Positions 50,265 to 60,677 of a DNA stretch of 64,000 bases are shown here, piece by piece. Position 1 is the stretch's first letter; each line of letters opens with the position of its first letter. The notes under the pieces are model-generated. The model saw only the letters and a list, made by a program, of their open reading frames with translations, was not told where the DNA came from and made no database searches. A program made the position numbers and the translations under genes. Origin of the DNA: an uncultured Chlorobiaceae bacterium (GTDB lineage Bacteria > Bacteroidota > Chlorobiia > Chlorobiales > Chlorobiaceae). The stretch lies in contig CAJAJL010000043.1 of NCBI GenBank assembly GCA_903940125.1, positions 1 to 64,000 of the forward strand. The letters run 5' to 3'.

Positions 50265-52795
50265 ACAACCGCATCACCCAGGCTCTAAATCGCATCTTCG
50301 ATCGTCATCGCATTGTCTTCTGGAATGACGTAAAGCAGGAGTTGCGCACCGCATTCGAAGCCTTGCAGCTTGAAGGCGTTGAAAAGATTGAACTTGCCAA
50401 CAACGAGTTTGGGGTGAAGTATCGGATTCTGCGGGAACATCCTGAACAGAAATTCCTGCTCTATCGTGAAGGGGCTCAGCCTGAAAAGCTGGATAACTGG
50501 CTGCTGGATGTAGAGCTTGCTTATGGTGATTTCCATGCTGATCAGGTTGGATTATGGCTCTCCGAACTGGAACTTGGCCATGAGTTTCAGGACGTGGTTA
50601 AAGATCATCCAGAATTCTACCGCTCTACCAAGCGGATTGAGAGCCTCCGGCAATTGCTCAAGCAGGACGATACACCCGGTATAATCCGTTTAAAGATGCT
50701 TGGAGTTTGTGCCGGATCAGAACCACGGCTCGATATTGTGGTGGAGCACCTGCTGGACGAGTTGGCGGGGAACGCTTCGAAAGAAAAACAATTGGGCCTT
50801 GAATTTCAGGATGGCGACAAGTATCGTCTGATTGAACGGTGCCGTCTGGATGGGTATTTCTGGGAGCTTATGAAGCGGAGCTATGGCTACGAATCATCTG
50901 ACCCTGGTATGAAGGATTTTGTTATTGAACTTTTCAAGTTCGGCTTTGCAGTGGGAATTGGTGGAAAGGGAGTGCTGGCCAGTGATGCGCTGGTATTCCT
51001 GAAGCGCTGGAAAGACAGTCGCCAATTTGAAAAATGCTTTGATGCGCTTGCTGAAGAGTGTGGAGAGATCCTGCGGATTGAACAAAAGCTGGAAGAGCTG
51101 GATTTCCGTCAACTTATTGAGCTCGATTATTTTCGGTTGATTGACAAGAAAATTATCCGAGATCTTGTTCGGGCTCTTGTAACTCAAACGGCGTTCATCC
51201 ATGAGGTCATGCAATGGATACGCCATCGCCGACAAGGCCACTGGTATAAAGAGTTTCAACACCATTACGAAGGTGTAGAATATGCCGCGCATTTTATGCA
51301 GGCATTCGAAGAGGCAAAACTCGAAATGCACTCTATGGCTGATGGCGTGCAACTTTATAGCCGCTATTGGTTTCGGCTCGATCAAAGCTATCGGAAATTT
51401 ATTTACCATGTCAGCATGTCCGGGCAGGTTTCGCTGATGGCGGAACTGGCTGATAAAATTGAAAATCTTTACTCCAACAACTATCTCCTGAAATTGAACG
51501 ACCGGTGGCAGGCATTTGTGGACAAAACCGATACATGGGAGGCCCCTCCTGTACCCTTGCAGAGAAGTGTTTTTGAACGTTTTATAGAGCCATTTCTCTT
51601 AAAGAACAATAAGATCTGTGTCATTATTTCAGATGCATTGCGCTACGAAATTGGCGATGAACTGCTCACTCTTATACGGCAGGAAGACCGATTTGATGCT
51701 ACTATAGAGCCTGCTCTATCAATGCTGCCGAGCTATACACAGCTTGGTATGGCCGCGCTTCTCCCAAATAAAGTCCTGACTTTTGCCGACAACGATACAG
51801 GAGCGGTGTTAGCGGATAATTTTAATTCTCAAGGCACGGCGAATCGCTATAGAATTCTCAACCGGACAGCTTCATGGAAGGGTGCTGCCGTAAAGGCTGA
51901 AGAGGTTATGGCCCTCAAAGCTGATGAGTGTCGGACATTGTTACGTGAGCACGATGTGATTTATGTTTACCATAATCGCATTGACATAACCGGTGATAAG
52001 CGTGAATCGGAAGAACGGGTGTTCGAGGCTGTTGAGGATACCTTGCAGGATATTGTCAAGCTTATCAAGAAGCTTACCGGGGCTAACGCAAATAACCTAC
52101 TGGTTACGGCTGACCATGGTTTTATCTATCAGAATCGGGCTCTTGACGAGAGCGATTTTGCGGGAAATGAAGCTGATGGAGAGGAGATCCTCTTTCGTGA
52201 CCGGCGATTTGTGCTTGGCAAAGGACTCAAAGAGAGTTCAAGCCTGCGGAAGTTCAGCTCCTCTCAGCTTGGATTGTCGGGAAAGATGGAGGTACTGATT
52301 CCGAAATCGATCAATCGGCTGCGCCTCAAAGGTTCTGGCAGTCGTTTTGTTCACGGTGGCGCATCGTTGCAGGAGGTGGTGATTCCCCTCATCAGGATTA
52401 ACAAGAAGCGCCAGAGTGACCTCTCTACCGTTGATGTGGATATTATTCGTGGAACAAGTTCAGTTATTACATCAGGCCAGTTGGCTGTTGTACTGTATCA
52501 ATCGCAGCCGGTTACCGAAAAAGTTCAGGCAAGGACTTTTGCTGCAGGTATTTATACCCTTGCTGGAGAGCTAATTTCTGATTCACATACTCTTGTTTTT
52601 GATGTTACTTCCGACAATTCTCGGGATCGTGAGCGGCAGGTACGATTTATTTTTACCAGCAAGGCTGATGAGGTGAATGGTCAGGAGGTTATTTTGAGGC
52701 TGGATGAAAAATACCCAGGCACTTCCCACTACAGGGAATACAAGTCGATCCGTTATCTGATGCGGCGGTCATTTACGAGCGATTTTGATTTTTAA
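50261..52795 (+). CDS. pglZ: BREX phosphatase-like protein PglZ
   Basis: PglZ is a core BREX protein with an alkaline-phosphatase-superfamily domain. The 844-residue protein shows CVIISDALRYEIGDEL with the metal/nucleophile-region Asp458, LPSYTQLGMAALLP, and TADHGFIYQ with Asp618 and His619 as metal ligands. The C-terminal part (HGGASLQEVVIPLIRI) is the usual end of this domain, followed by an Ig-like stretch. Start GTG 50261 overlaps the DUF4276 stop (GTGA). Length is normal. In standard loci it follows pglX directly; here five accessory genes intervene. It probably interacts with PglX to license methylation. Confidence 0.93.
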   Translation: MNNRITQALNRIFDRHRIVFWNDVKQELRTAFEALQLEGVEKIELANNEFGVKYRILREHPEQKFLLYREGAQPEKLDNWLLDVELAYGDFHADQVGLWLSELELGHEFQDVVKDHPEFYRSTKRIESLRQLLKQDDTPGIIRLKMLGVCAGSEPRLDIVVEHLLDELAGNASKEKQLGLEFQDGDKYRLIERCRLDGYFWELMKRSYGYESSDPGMKDFVIELFKFGFAVGIGGKGVLASDALVFLKRWKDSRQFEKCFDALAEECGEILRIEQKLEELDFRQLIELDYFRLIDKKIIRDLVRALVTQTAFIHEVMQWIRHRRQGHWYKEFQHHYEGVEYAAHFMQAFEEAKLEMHSMADGVQLYSRYWFRLDQSYRKFIYHVSMSGQVSLMAELADKIENLYSNNYLLKLNDRWQAFVDKTDTWEAPPVPLQRSVFERFIEPFLLKNNKICVIISDALRYEIGDELLTLIRQEDRFDATIEPALSMLPSYTQLGMAALLPNKVLTFADNDTGAVLADNFNSQGTANRYRILNRTASWKGAAVKAEEVMALKADECRTLLREHDVIYVYHNRIDITGDKRESEERVFEAVEDTLQDIVKLIKKLTGANANNLLVTADHGFIYQNRALDESDFAGNEADGEEILFRDRRFVLGKGLKESSSLRKFSSSQLGLSGKMEVLIPKSINRLRLKGSGSRFVHGGASLQEVVIPLIRINKKRQSDLSTVDVDIIRGTSSVITSGQLAVVLYQSQPVTEKVQARTFAAGIYTLAGELISDSHTLVFDVTSDNSRDRERQVRFIFTSKADEVNGQEVILRLDEKYPGTSHYREYKSIRYLMRRSFTSDFDF

Positions 52796-52812
52796 ACAGC
52801 CAATTGCGGACT

Positions 52813-54864
52813 ATGAAAAGCCTTGATCAGAAAATAAACTCTTATTTCTCCGGACTCGTTGTCCGCAAGGATCTTGTCAAGACCGTCAAAGGCAACGCTA
52901 TTGTTCCAACGTATGTTCTTGAATATCTGTTGGGTCAATATTGCGCGACAAGTGACGAGGCTTCGATTCAAACCGGCATAGAGACTGTTAAGGAGATTCT
53001 GAGAAAACACTATGTGCATCGTAATGAAGCCGGGTTGGTCCGATCCAATATCAAGGAGAAAGGCCGATATAAGGTTATAGATAAGATAAGTGTTGCGCTG
53101 AATGACAAAACCGATGCATATGAGGCTGAGTTTTCAAATCTCGGCATCAAAAAGGTGCTGGTTGATTCCGGGACAATAAAGAGCCATCCAAAACTACTGG
53201 TCGGGGGAGTATGGTGCATTGCCGATATCGAGTACGAATTCAAGGAAGAGAAGAACGCGATACCGTGGATCATGTCGACACTGAAACCCATCCAGCTCTC
53301 TCATTTCGATTTCGAAGGGTATGTCGAAGCCCGAAAACAATTCACCACTGATGAGTGGATTGATCTGCTTATCCAGAGCATAGGTTTCAATCCTGAGCTG
53401 TTTGGCAAGCGCAGCAAGCTGACGCAACTTATCAGGTTGATTCCTTACTGTGAACGCAATTATAACCTTATTGAACTTGGTCCGAAGGGGACAGGGAAGT
53501 CTCATATTTATTCAGAGTTCTCCCCGCATGGTATTCTTATTTCCGGTGGAGAGGTGACTGTGCCCAAGCTTTTTGTGAGTAACTCTTCTGGTAAAATCGG
53601 CCTGGTAGGGTATTGGGATGTCGTCGCCTTTGATGAGTTTGCAGGCAAGCAGAAGCGTGTCGATAAAGCGCTTGTTGATATCATGAAAAACTACATGGCC
53701 AACAAGTCCTTCTCCCGTGGCGTTGAAACCCTTGGCGCAGAAGCTTCCATGGTTTTTGTTGGGAATACCCAGCATACCGTACCCTTTATGCTCAAGCACT
53801 CAAATCTGTTTGATGAACTGCCAGAAAAATTTTATGACTCAGCATTTCTTGACCGTATCCATTTTTATGCTCCAGGCTGGGAAATAGATATTATTCGAGG
53901 AGAAATGTTCTCCAGTGGATATGGATTTGTGGTTGATTATCTTGCAGAAATACTTCGCTCAATGCGCAACCACGACTATTCGGATAGATATAAAGAACAA
54001 TTTTCACTTTCGTCCGATATCTCAACACGTGATAGAGATGGCATTAATAAGACCTTCTCTGGCCTTATGAAAATCCTTTTCCCACAAGGAGGAGCTTCAA
54101 AGGATGAGATTGAAGAGATGCTTGCGTTCGCAATCGAAGGAAGAAAACGGGTAAAAGATCAGGTCATGCGTATTGATACTACGTACCCGACAGTTCATTT
54201 TGCCTATACTGATGTCTTTGGTCAATCAAGAACGGTTAAAACGCTCGAAGAAGAGACCTATCCTCATTACTACAATAAAACCGTAGGTGAACCAGACGAT
54301 GTTATTCCTCAGGCTGAAAGCATTGAACTTGATTTTCCGAAGGCGACAATCAAAGGGCAGCATCTGACTTTTCAGGAGAATCAGCGTGGAGTTTCTTATG
54401 ATACCCTTTTTGGTCACTACCTGAGCGGGGCAGGCAGAATAGTTGTCACCGATCCTTATATCCGGCTTTTCTATCAGGTTCGAAATTTCATGGAGTTCCT
54501 TGAAACAGTACTGAAGTTTAAACCTATTGAGGATGAGGTCGCGGTTCATTTAATCACAACAGAAGACGATTTCAAGGGTGAACAGCAGAAAGAAAACTTC
54601 GAAAAAATCAAGGAGTCCTGCGACACAGCTGGTATTGCTTTTACCTGGGAGTTTGATACAACCGGCACGATTCACGCACGCCATATCGAGACTGACAATG
54701 GATGGAAAATCCTGCTTGATCGCGGACTGGATATTTTTCAGCACTATGAAATGAACGATGCGTTCACGTTTAATAATCGCCTTCAGCAGTTCCGCCCATG
54801 CAAAGCGTTTGATGTGACGTTTTTAAAAGTACAGGGATCTAAAACAGGAGCTGAGAAAGAATAA
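52813..54864 (+). CDS. brxL: BREX protein BrxL (Lon-like AAA+ protein)
   Basis: BrxL forms a hexameric AAA+ ring related to MCM/Lon and binds DNA in BREX. The 683-residue protein starts MKSLDQKINSYFSGLVVRKDL, typical of the family, so ATG 52813 is preferred over TTG 52804. Walker A is GPKGTGKSH (from residue 223); Walker B is VVAFDEFAG; FVGNTQHTV is the sensor region. The C-terminal part from GVSYDTLFGHYLSGAGRIVVTDPYIR resembles the MIT_C phospholipase D-like domain known in BrxL. It is the last gene of the locus and converges with a small housekeeping gene. Confidence 0.93.
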   Translation: MKSLDQKINSYFSGLVVRKDLVKTVKGNAIVPTYVLEYLLGQYCATSDEASIQTGIETVKEILRKHYVHRNEAGLVRSNIKEKGRYKVIDKISVALNDKTDAYEAEFSNLGIKKVLVDSGTIKSHPKLLVGGVWCIADIEYEFKEEKNAIPWIMSTLKPIQLSHFDFEGYVEARKQFTTDEWIDLLIQSIGFNPELFGKRSKLTQLIRLIPYCERNYNLIELGPKGTGKSHIYSEFSPHGILISGGEVTVPKLFVSNSSGKIGLVGYWDVVAFDEFAGKQKRVDKALVDIMKNYMANKSFSRGVETLGAEASMVFVGNTQHTVPFMLKHSNLFDELPEKFYDSAFLDRIHFYAPGWEIDIIRGEMFSSGYGFVVDYLAEILRSMRNHDYSDRYKEQFSLSSDISTRDRDGINKTFSGLMKILFPQGGASKDEIEEMLAFAIEGRKRVKDQVMRIDTTYPTVHFAYTDVFGQSRTVKTLEEETYPHYYNKTVGEPDDVIPQAESIELDFPKATIKGQHLTFQENQRGVSYDTLFGHYLSGAGRIVVTDPYIRLFYQVRNFMEFLETVLKFKPIEDEVAVHLITTEDDFKGEQQKENFEKIKESCDTAGIAFTWEFDTTGTIHARHIETDNGWKILLDRGLDIFQHYEMNDAFTFNNRLQQFRPCKAFDVTFLKVQGSKTGAEKE

Positions 54865-54915
54865 AAGTATCTGTGTCGGCGAGATTTGCAGGAGGCTGAT
54901 GATTATTGTCTCTGT

Positions 54916-54949
54916 TTCCTTGTTTCGTTCCGAGATACAAAACAAGGAA
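54916..54949 (+). terminator. Stem-loop after brxL
   Basis: TTCCTTGTTT (54916-54925) pairs perfectly with AAACAAGGAA (54940-54949) across a 14-base loop, about 50 bases after the brxL stop. It lacks a long T-run, so it is a possible rather than certain end of the BREX transcript. Confidence 0.4.
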
Positions 54950-55024
54950 CAAAAACTTGTTCCATTGCCTAATAAAACTTATTCAATGGTGTTTGGCTTT
55001 GAAGTGCGATAACAGGTTAACTGA

Positions 55025-55219
55025 TTATTTTGCGTAATCAGAAATTGCTTTGGCAAGAATCACCTGATCATTTTCTCCGTTGGGAATACGGACGTTTTTT
55101 TCAATGAATTTCCATGCATTGGTTTTCTCTGATTTTACTGAAAAAATCACTTTAGCGCATTTGAAATCACTGGTACCGGATTTTTTGCCTTTATCTGCAA
55201 ACGATTGTTTCTTTGCCAT
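55025..55219 (-). CDS. Small basic protein of unknown function, 64 residues
   Basis: The chain (MAKKQSFADKGKKSGTSDFK at its start) is Lys-rich at the N-terminus and ends in a compact region with IEKNVRIPNGENDQVILAKAI. I have an impression of a conserved small protein in green sulfur bacteria but cannot name a function. It is preceded by a possible ribosome binding site (AAAAGAACTACC region, weak). It marks the first chromosomal gene to the right of the BREX locus. Confidence 0.65.
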   Translation of the reverse strand: MAKKQSFADKGKKSGTSDFKCAKVIFSVKSEKTNAWKFIEKNVRIPNGENDQVILAKAISDYAK

Positions 55220-55327
55220 GACTCGTAGGTAGTTCTTTTGGTTAAGTCGCTGTACTCTTGTTTTTACTTAAAATGAACATGAAAGTAATAAAAAAATTAC
55301 CGATAACCAAGAGCACTCATGAAGGAA

Positions 55328-56662
55328 TTACTTCTGCAGAAGCTCTGTTTCATGCAGGTTTCCCTTATGGAAAATTCCTGTTGCCTTTCCTTTCAAAGAG
55401 CGGTTTAGAAACGGTGTGTTTGATGATTTAGATTGAAGCGAGCTGGAGGTAACAGTCCACACTGCCTCAGGGTCGATGATAGAGAAATTAGCCTGTTCTC
55501 CCGGTGTGAAACGAATCGGTTTGAGGTTCAGGATTTTTCTTGGATTGACCGACATCAGTTCAATGGCACGGGAAATGGTAATGACCTTTTTTTCAACAAG
55601 TTCGGTTATGGTCAGACCGAGTGAGGTTTCAAGGCCGATAATACCGAAAGCTGCCTGGTCGGCAGGGCACTCTTTTTCGTGTGAGGCATGGGGTGCATGG
55701 TCTGTCGCAATGGCATCAATAGTTCCGTCTTCAAGAGCTTCAAGCAGAGCTTCACGATTTTCAACGGAGGAGAGCGGGGGTTTCATGATATAGTTGCCTT
55801 TTCTGTCGGCATGAAACAGGTCTTCATCCGTGAGGGTGAAATGGTGCGGTGTTACTTCGCAGGTGACCTGAAGACCGTCCTGTTTGGCCTTGCGGACAAG
55901 GTCAAGAGCTGCTTTTGTACTGATATGTGCTACATGGTAGCGCGGTCGTTTAAGAGGAGCATGCAGTTTATGCTGTTCCAGATAGTGCATCAGAAGAAGA
56001 TCTCTGCTGAGTGTTATGGCCTCGGACACATCGGGAATACCTTTCAGACCGAGTTTGGTCGAAAACAATCCTTCATTCATCACGGCTTTTTCGGTAAGCG
56101 ATTTTTCTTCACAGTGCTGAATGATGAGCAGATCAAAGTTGGAAGCATACTCAAAGGCTAACCGCATGATCTGGCTGTTCTGAATGGCGGAGCCATCATC
56201 CGAAACGGCGGTGACTCCGTAAGAGCGGAACTTTCCAAACGGCGCAAGATGTTCACCTTTGCTTCCTTCCGTCATTGCCCCGATGACTTCGAGATCTACG
56301 GGGAGCATCGTCGAGTGATGGCGGATATAGGCAACACCAAGAGGGCTGTCAATGACCGGTCTGGTGTTCGGCATAAGGGCGACGCCGGTAAATCCGCCTG
56401 CAACGGCTGCCTTTGAACCGCTTTCAAGAGTCTCTTTGTATTCCTGTCCAGGCTCCCTGAAATGGCAGTGCATATCGAACAGTCCGGGAGCAAGTATCTG
56501 GCCGCCAAGATCAAGTATCCTGTCATCCGGCGAGACGGGAACGTCCTCATTACCAAAAACGACAGTTTCGATGGTACCGTCATTGGCCACTTTTATCGAC
56601 CCTGTGGCATCGAGATGTTCAAGAGGATTAAGAATACGGGCATTCTGAAAAATAAAGCTCAT
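55328..56662 (-). CDS. pyrC: Dihydroorotase, class I
   Basis: The enzyme cyclises carbamoyl-aspartate to dihydroorotate in pyrimidine synthesis. The 444-residue protein has the metal-binding DMHCHFREPGQEYKETLESG, the conserved GGFTGVALMPNTRPVID, HCEEKSL, the YHVAHIS metal His and IATDHAPH with the catalytic Asp. Length and motifs match the PyrC2/class I type found in many Bacteroidota-related lineages. Its start lies 21 bases after the stop of the FAH-family gene on the same strand, so the two may be one operon. Cytosolic. Confidence 0.94.
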   Translation of the reverse strand: MSFIFQNARILNPLEHLDATGSIKVANDGTIETVVFGNEDVPVSPDDRILDLGGQILAPGLFDMHCHFREPGQEYKETLESGSKAAVAGGFTGVALMPNTRPVIDSPLGVAYIRHHSTMLPVDLEVIGAMTEGSKGEHLAPFGKFRSYGVTAVSDDGSAIQNSQIMRLAFEYASNFDLLIIQHCEEKSLTEKAVMNEGLFSTKLGLKGIPDVSEAITLSRDLLLMHYLEQHKLHAPLKRPRYHVAHISTKAALDLVRKAKQDGLQVTCEVTPHHFTLTDEDLFHADRKGNYIMKPPLSSVENREALLEALEDGTIDAIATDHAPHASHEKECPADQAAFGIIGLETSLGLTITELVEKKVITISRAIELMSVNPRKILNLKPIRFTPGEQANFSIIDPEAVWTVTSSSLQSKSSNTPFLNRSLKGKATGIFHKGNLHETELLQK

Positions 56663-56683
56663 GGCTCATGAAAAATTATAACG

Positions 56684-57403
56684 TTAGATAACTTGTGCCT
56701 TAAGGCTGACAAGCTCCCGTCGACGCTGAGTGCTGTTTTCCAGTATGGAAAGTACTGCCTTCAACATGTCACCGGAAGAAACCCTGCCTACACCGGCGGG
56801 TGTTCCGGTAAATATAAGGTCACCGCGGCGTAGTCCGTAAAGATACGACAAATAATGGATAAGCGCGGCTGGAGTATGGAGCATTTCCGATACATTTCCC
56901 TGCTGAACCTGTGAGCCATTCAGATTAAGTGATATTTCGAGATCCTTCGGAAATATGGTGTCATTGAAGGGTGCAAAATCAGAAATCAGGGCGCTTTTTC
57001 TGAAACCCTTGCTTTTCAGCCATGGGTTTCCGGCTTTTTTGGCAGCAAGCTGAACATCACGCAGCGTCATGTCGAGACCCGCTCCGAAGCCGGCAATGTA
57101 TGTCGGTGCTTCCTCAATCGAGCATCCGTCACACGATTGCCCTATAAGCAGAACTATTTCAGCCTCATAGTGCATGTTTGCCGAGAGGGGACGACCTTGA
57201 AATTCAGGTATGGCAATCACTCCTTCAGTTTCAAGGGCAGTGGGAGGTTTCATGAAAATGATCGGTTCACCATCATCCTCTGGGGGGATGCCCGCAATGG
57301 CTCCTTCAAGCTGCTGCATTTCCCTGGCATGCTCCCTGTAGTTTTTTCCGACACAATAAATGGCACCAGGAAGAATAGTTCTGCGATCAAGAAGTGATTC
57401 CAT
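56684..57403 (-). CDS. Fumarylacetoacetate hydrolase family protein
   Basis: The 239-residue protein is the FAH C-terminal domain type: IYCVGKNYREHAREM at the start, PIIFMKPPTAL, then MHYEAEIVLLIG with the metal-binding Glu, and GDLIFTGTPAGVGRV at the C-terminus. The family includes hydrolases, decarboxylases and isomerases of 2-oxo acids (YcgM, MhpD-like), so the substrate is not assigned. It is divergent from the 5-formyl-THF cyclo-ligase gene and upstream of pyrC in the same direction. Confidence 0.87.
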   Translation of the reverse strand: MESLLDRRTILPGAIYCVGKNYREHAREMQQLEGAIAGIPPEDDGEPIIFMKPPTALETEGVIAIPEFQGRPLSANMHYEAEIVLLIGQSCDGCSIEEAPTYIAGFGAGLDMTLRDVQLAAKKAGNPWLKSKGFRKSALISDFAPFNDTIFPKDLEISLNLNGSQVQQGNVSEMLHTPAALIHYLSYLYGLRRGDLIFTGTPAGVGRVSSGDMLKAVLSILENSTQRRRELVSLKAQVI

Positions 57404-57476
57404 CTTCTATTTTATTATTTTAGTTCAAGGTAATGTACTCTATCTGATAAAATTGTTCGACGGGAAATTTCACGCG

Positions 57477-58097
57477 ATGACAGGTATGGCGACAGGGGAG
57501 CAAGATACAGCTGTTGCTTTTCAAAAAGCAGCGCTCAGAGCAAGAATGCTTGCGTCAAGGCGTCTGATTCCGGAACCATCGCGCGCGGAAATGAGTCACT
57601 CTATTGCCGGGTATGTTTTGAGGTTACCTGAAATTCTCACTGCCCGCAGCATTCATCTCTATCTTTCCATTCCTGTTCATGCAGAGGTGGATACTGCTCC
57701 AATTATTGAGGGGCTTGGTGCCTTGGGGAAAGCGATTTTGGTACCGGTTATCAGGGATGGCAAACTCTTTTCGGCTGCTTTTCGGAAAGGGGATCCTCTC
57801 CTGCCTGGACAATTCGGACAGCCTGAACCTGAAGTGGTCTCGATTGTCGAAGAATCATATCTTGATGTAGTTCTTATGCCACTTCTGGCATTTGATGGAA
57901 GCGGATATCGTCTCGGATATGGCAAAGGGTATTATGATTTTTTTCTTCAGCGGCTTTCAAAGCTGGGAAGGAACCCTTGCCGTATCGGTCTGTCGTTCAG
58001 CCAGCAGATGGTTGATGAGATTCCTGCCAACGAATGGGATGAAGTGCTTGATGGAGTTGTTCATGAACAGGGAATTATGCGGTTTTCTAAATCATAA
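57477..58097 (+). CDS. 5-formyltetrahydrofolate cyclo-ligase
   Basis: The enzyme converts 5-formyl-THF to 5,10-methenyl-THF using ATP. The C-terminal signature GSGYRLGYGKGYYDFFL is the folate/nucleotide-binding loop of the family; LYLSIPVHAEVDT and ILVPVIRDG occur earlier. The protein is 206 residues from ATG 57477, a usual length; ATG 57486 is possible, and the longer frame from 57360 overlaps the divergent gene and is unlikely. The ppk gene follows within 16 bases. Confidence 0.9.
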   Translation: MTGMATGEQDTAVAFQKAALRARMLASRRLIPEPSRAEMSHSIAGYVLRLPEILTARSIHLYLSIPVHAEVDTAPIIEGLGALGKAILVPVIRDGKLFSAAFRKGDPLLPGQFGQPEPEVVSIVEESYLDVVLMPLLAFDGSGYRLGYGKGYYDFFLQRLSKLGRNPCRIGLSFSQQMVDEIPANEWDEVLDGVVHEQGIMRFSKS

Positions 58098-58112
58098 TTT
58101 TTGATCTCTTTT

Positions 58113-60224
58113 ATGCTGACAGGGATTGAAACGAACGGAAAGGCGTCTTCGCTTAAATTTTTTAATACTTCTCTCTATGTCAACAGGGAGTTAAGCTGGA
58201 TTGATTTCAATCAGAGGGTGCTTGAGGAAGCGCTCAATCCTGAAGCGCATCCGCTTCTGGAGAGGGTGAAATTCATCTCGATTTTCAGCTCAAACCTCGA
58301 TGAATATTTTATGATCCGGGTTGCCGGTATCGAGGATCAGTATGAGGCCGGCATTCAGGATCGGACAATCGATGGGCTTACACCTACCGAGCAGCTTGAA
58401 AAGATCCGCGAGATGGTTCTGCAGCAGCTTACCCTGCGTAATGACTGCCTTTATCATGACCTCCTGCCTGCCTTGCAGAAAGAGGGAATAGAGTTTCTCA
58501 GGGTATCTGAACTTTCAGCAACAGGGCAGCGGGCCTTGAGTCATTATTTTCGCAAAGAAATTTATCCTGTTCTCACACCTCTTGCCTTCGATACCGGCCA
58601 TCCATTTCCTTTTATGTCGAACCTGTCGCTGAACCTCGCTATCGAACTTGAGGATGAGGAGAGCGGATCTCTGAAGTTTGCCCGCGTGAAGGTTCCGAAT
58701 ATTCTTCCTCGGCTTCTTCGACTCAATGATATTAAAGGGTTTAATGATGAGGATGGAATCATTCGCTTTATCTGGCTTGAAGACCTCATTGAAAACAATC
58801 TGTCACACCTTTTTCCGAAGATGACGATTACAAAATCGCATCTGTTCAGATTGATTCGTGATGCTGATATTGAGATTGAGGAAGATGAAGCCGGCGATCT
58901 GCTTAAGACCATTGAGAAGGGGCTCAGGTCACGCCGTTACGGCAAAGTTGTCCGGCTTGACATCACTCCGGCTATGCCTCAGTCGGTAAGAAAACTACTC
59001 ATGAAAAATCTGGACGTTGCAAAAAGAAACGTCTATGAAATAGATGGGGCGCTGGGACTCAGCTGTCTTATTGATCTTTTGAAGATAGAACGTCCTAATT
59101 TGAAAGATGAGCCGTTTGTGCCGAGTAACCGCATTGAAGAGCAGTTCGGTGCTGATATATTCAGTGCGATCAGGGTTAAGGATCAACTGCTCTATCATCC
59201 CTATGACTCGTTTCAGCCGGTCGTCGATTTTATCAACCAGGCCGCTATCGATCCTGACGTTCTCTCGATAAAGCAGACACTCTACCGGGTCGGAAGCAAC
59301 TCGCCTATTGTCAAGGCATTGATGAAGGCAGCCGAAGAGGGTAAACAGGTCGCTGTACTTGTGGAACTCAAGGCAAGGTTTGACGAAGAGAACAACATTG
59401 TCTGGGCAAGGGCACTTGAGGATGTCGGGGTGCATGTAGCCTATGGTCTGCCCGGTCTGAAGACCCATGCAAAACTTACCCTTGTTGTTCGTCGTGAACA
59501 AAAAAAGCTGAAACGCTATCTGCACCTTGGTACAGGTAACTACAACCCTGCAACAGGAAAGATCTACACGGACTACAGCCTCTTCACGGTTAACGAACAA
59601 CTTGCCAATGAAGTGGCTGAACTGTTCAATGCCTTGACCGGCTATTCAAAACATACCGCGTATAAAAAGCTGCTTGTTTCGCCGATCAATACCAGAGAGA
59701 GGCTTATCGAGATGATCGAGCGGGAAATTGAGTGGTGCAGACAGGAAGGAAAGGGAAGGATAATAATGAAAATGAACGCCCTTGTCGATGCCAAAACCAT
59801 ACGGGCACTCTACAGGGCATCCTGTGAGGGTGTGACCATTGATCTTATTGTTCGCGGCATTTGCTGTCTGAAGCCCGGCATCCGCGGGATAAGCGACAAT
59901 ATCCGTGTTATCAGCGTCATTGGTCGTTTTCTTGAACACAGCAGGGCTTACTACTTTCGTAATGGAGGGAAGGAGGAACTCTATCTCGGCAGTGCCGACA
60001 TCATGCCCAGAAATCTCGACGATCGGGTTGAAACTCTTTTTCCTGTGTTTGATAAATCCCTTATCCAGATTGTGTTAGCCGATCTTGATCTGATTTTAAG
60101 TGATAATATGAAGGCATGGCAGATGAACTCTGATGGATTCTATTTAAAAATCAACAATGATGCGCCGAAAGTTAATAGTCAGGCTCTCTTTTTAACACGA
60201 TCAGTCTTTAAAAAAATTATGTAA
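58113..60224 (+). CDS. ppk1: Polyphosphate kinase 1
   Basis: PPK1 makes polyphosphate from ATP. The 703-residue protein has the N-terminal domain opening [53 protein letters not shown], and the phospholipase D-like catalytic domains with [10 protein letters not shown], the phosphohistidine region [13 protein letters not shown] and [18 protein letters not shown], then [19 protein letters not shown]. Length is normal. ATG 58113 is chosen over TTG 58101 from family comparison. It is followed by rpiB 18 bases later. Confidence 0.95.
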   Translation: MLTGIETNGKASSLKFFNTSLYVNRELSWIDFNQRVLEEALNPEAHPLLERVKFISIFSSNLDEYFMIRVAGIEDQYEAGIQDRTIDGLTPTEQLEKIREMVLQQLTLRNDCLYHDLLPALQKEGIEFLRVSELSATGQRALSHYFRKEIYPVLTPLAFDTGHPFPFMSNLSLNLAIELEDEESGSLKFARVKVPNILPRLLRLNDIKGFNDEDGIIRFIWLEDLIENNLSHLFPKMTITKSHLFRLIRDADIEIEEDEAGDLLKTIEKGLRSRRYGKVVRLDITPAMPQSVRKLLMKNLDVAKRNVYEIDGALGLSCLIDLLKIERPNLKDEPFVPSNRIEEQFGADIFSAIRVKDQLLYHPYDSFQPVVDFINQAAIDPDVLSIKQTLYRVGSNSPIVKALMKAAEEGKQVAVLVELKARFDEENNIVWARALEDVGVHVAYGLPGLKTHAKLTLVVRREQKKLKRYLHLGTGNYNPATGKIYTDYSLFTVNEQLANEVAELFNALTGYSKHTAYKKLLVSPINTRERLIEMIEREIEWCRQEGKGRIIMKMNALVDAKTIRALYRASCEGVTIDLIVRGICCLKPGIRGISDNIRVISVIGRFLEHSRAYYFRNGGKEELYLGSADIMPRNLDDRVETLFPVFDKSLIQIVLADLDLILSDNMKAWQMNSDGFYLKINNDAPKVNSQALFLTRSVFKKIM

Positions 60225-60242
60225 ATTCAAAGTAAACAAATT

Positions 60243-60677
60243 ATGAAAATTGCAGTTGGAAGCGATCATGCGGGAGTTGCATTAAAGAAAACCGTTATTT
60301 CCTGGCTTGAACAGCATGGTCATGAATATAATGATATGGGGCCTTATACTGATGAATCAGTTGATTACCCTGATTATGCCCGTAAAGTTGCAATTGCTGT
60401 TGCTGATGGGCTTTATGATCAAGGGGTGCTGCTGTGCGGCACTGGTATCGGGGTTTCAATTTCGGCAAACAAAATTAAAGGTATTCGTGCGGCGCTTTGC
60501 TGCAACCCTGAATTCGCAACACTTGCCCGGCAGCATAATAATGCCAATATTATCTGCTTATCCGCCCGCTTCAGTGATAAAGAGGGGATTGAACAAAGTC
60601 TTCAGAATTGGTTTGACGCTGATTTTGAAGGAGGAAGGCATGAACGAAGAGTGAATAAAATCGAACCATGTTGTTAA
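60243..60677 (+). CDS. rpiB: Ribose-5-phosphate isomerase B
   Basis: RpiB interconverts ribose 5-phosphate and ribulose 5-phosphate, needed for the reductive and oxidative pentose routes. The 144-residue protein has the family motif MKIAVGSDHAGVALKK, DYPDYARKVA, GVLLCGTGIGVSISANK with the catalytic Cys region, and RQHNNANIICLSAR. Its 3' end overlaps the CBS-domain gene by 10 bases, so the two are coupled. Cytosolic. Confidence 0.95.
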   Translation: MKIAVGSDHAGVALKKTVISWLEQHGHEYNDMGPYTDESVDYPDYARKVAIAVADGLYDQGVLLCGTGIGVSISANKIKGIRAALCCNPEFATLARQHNNANIICLSARFSDKEGIEQSLQNWFDADFEGGRHERRVNKIEPCC

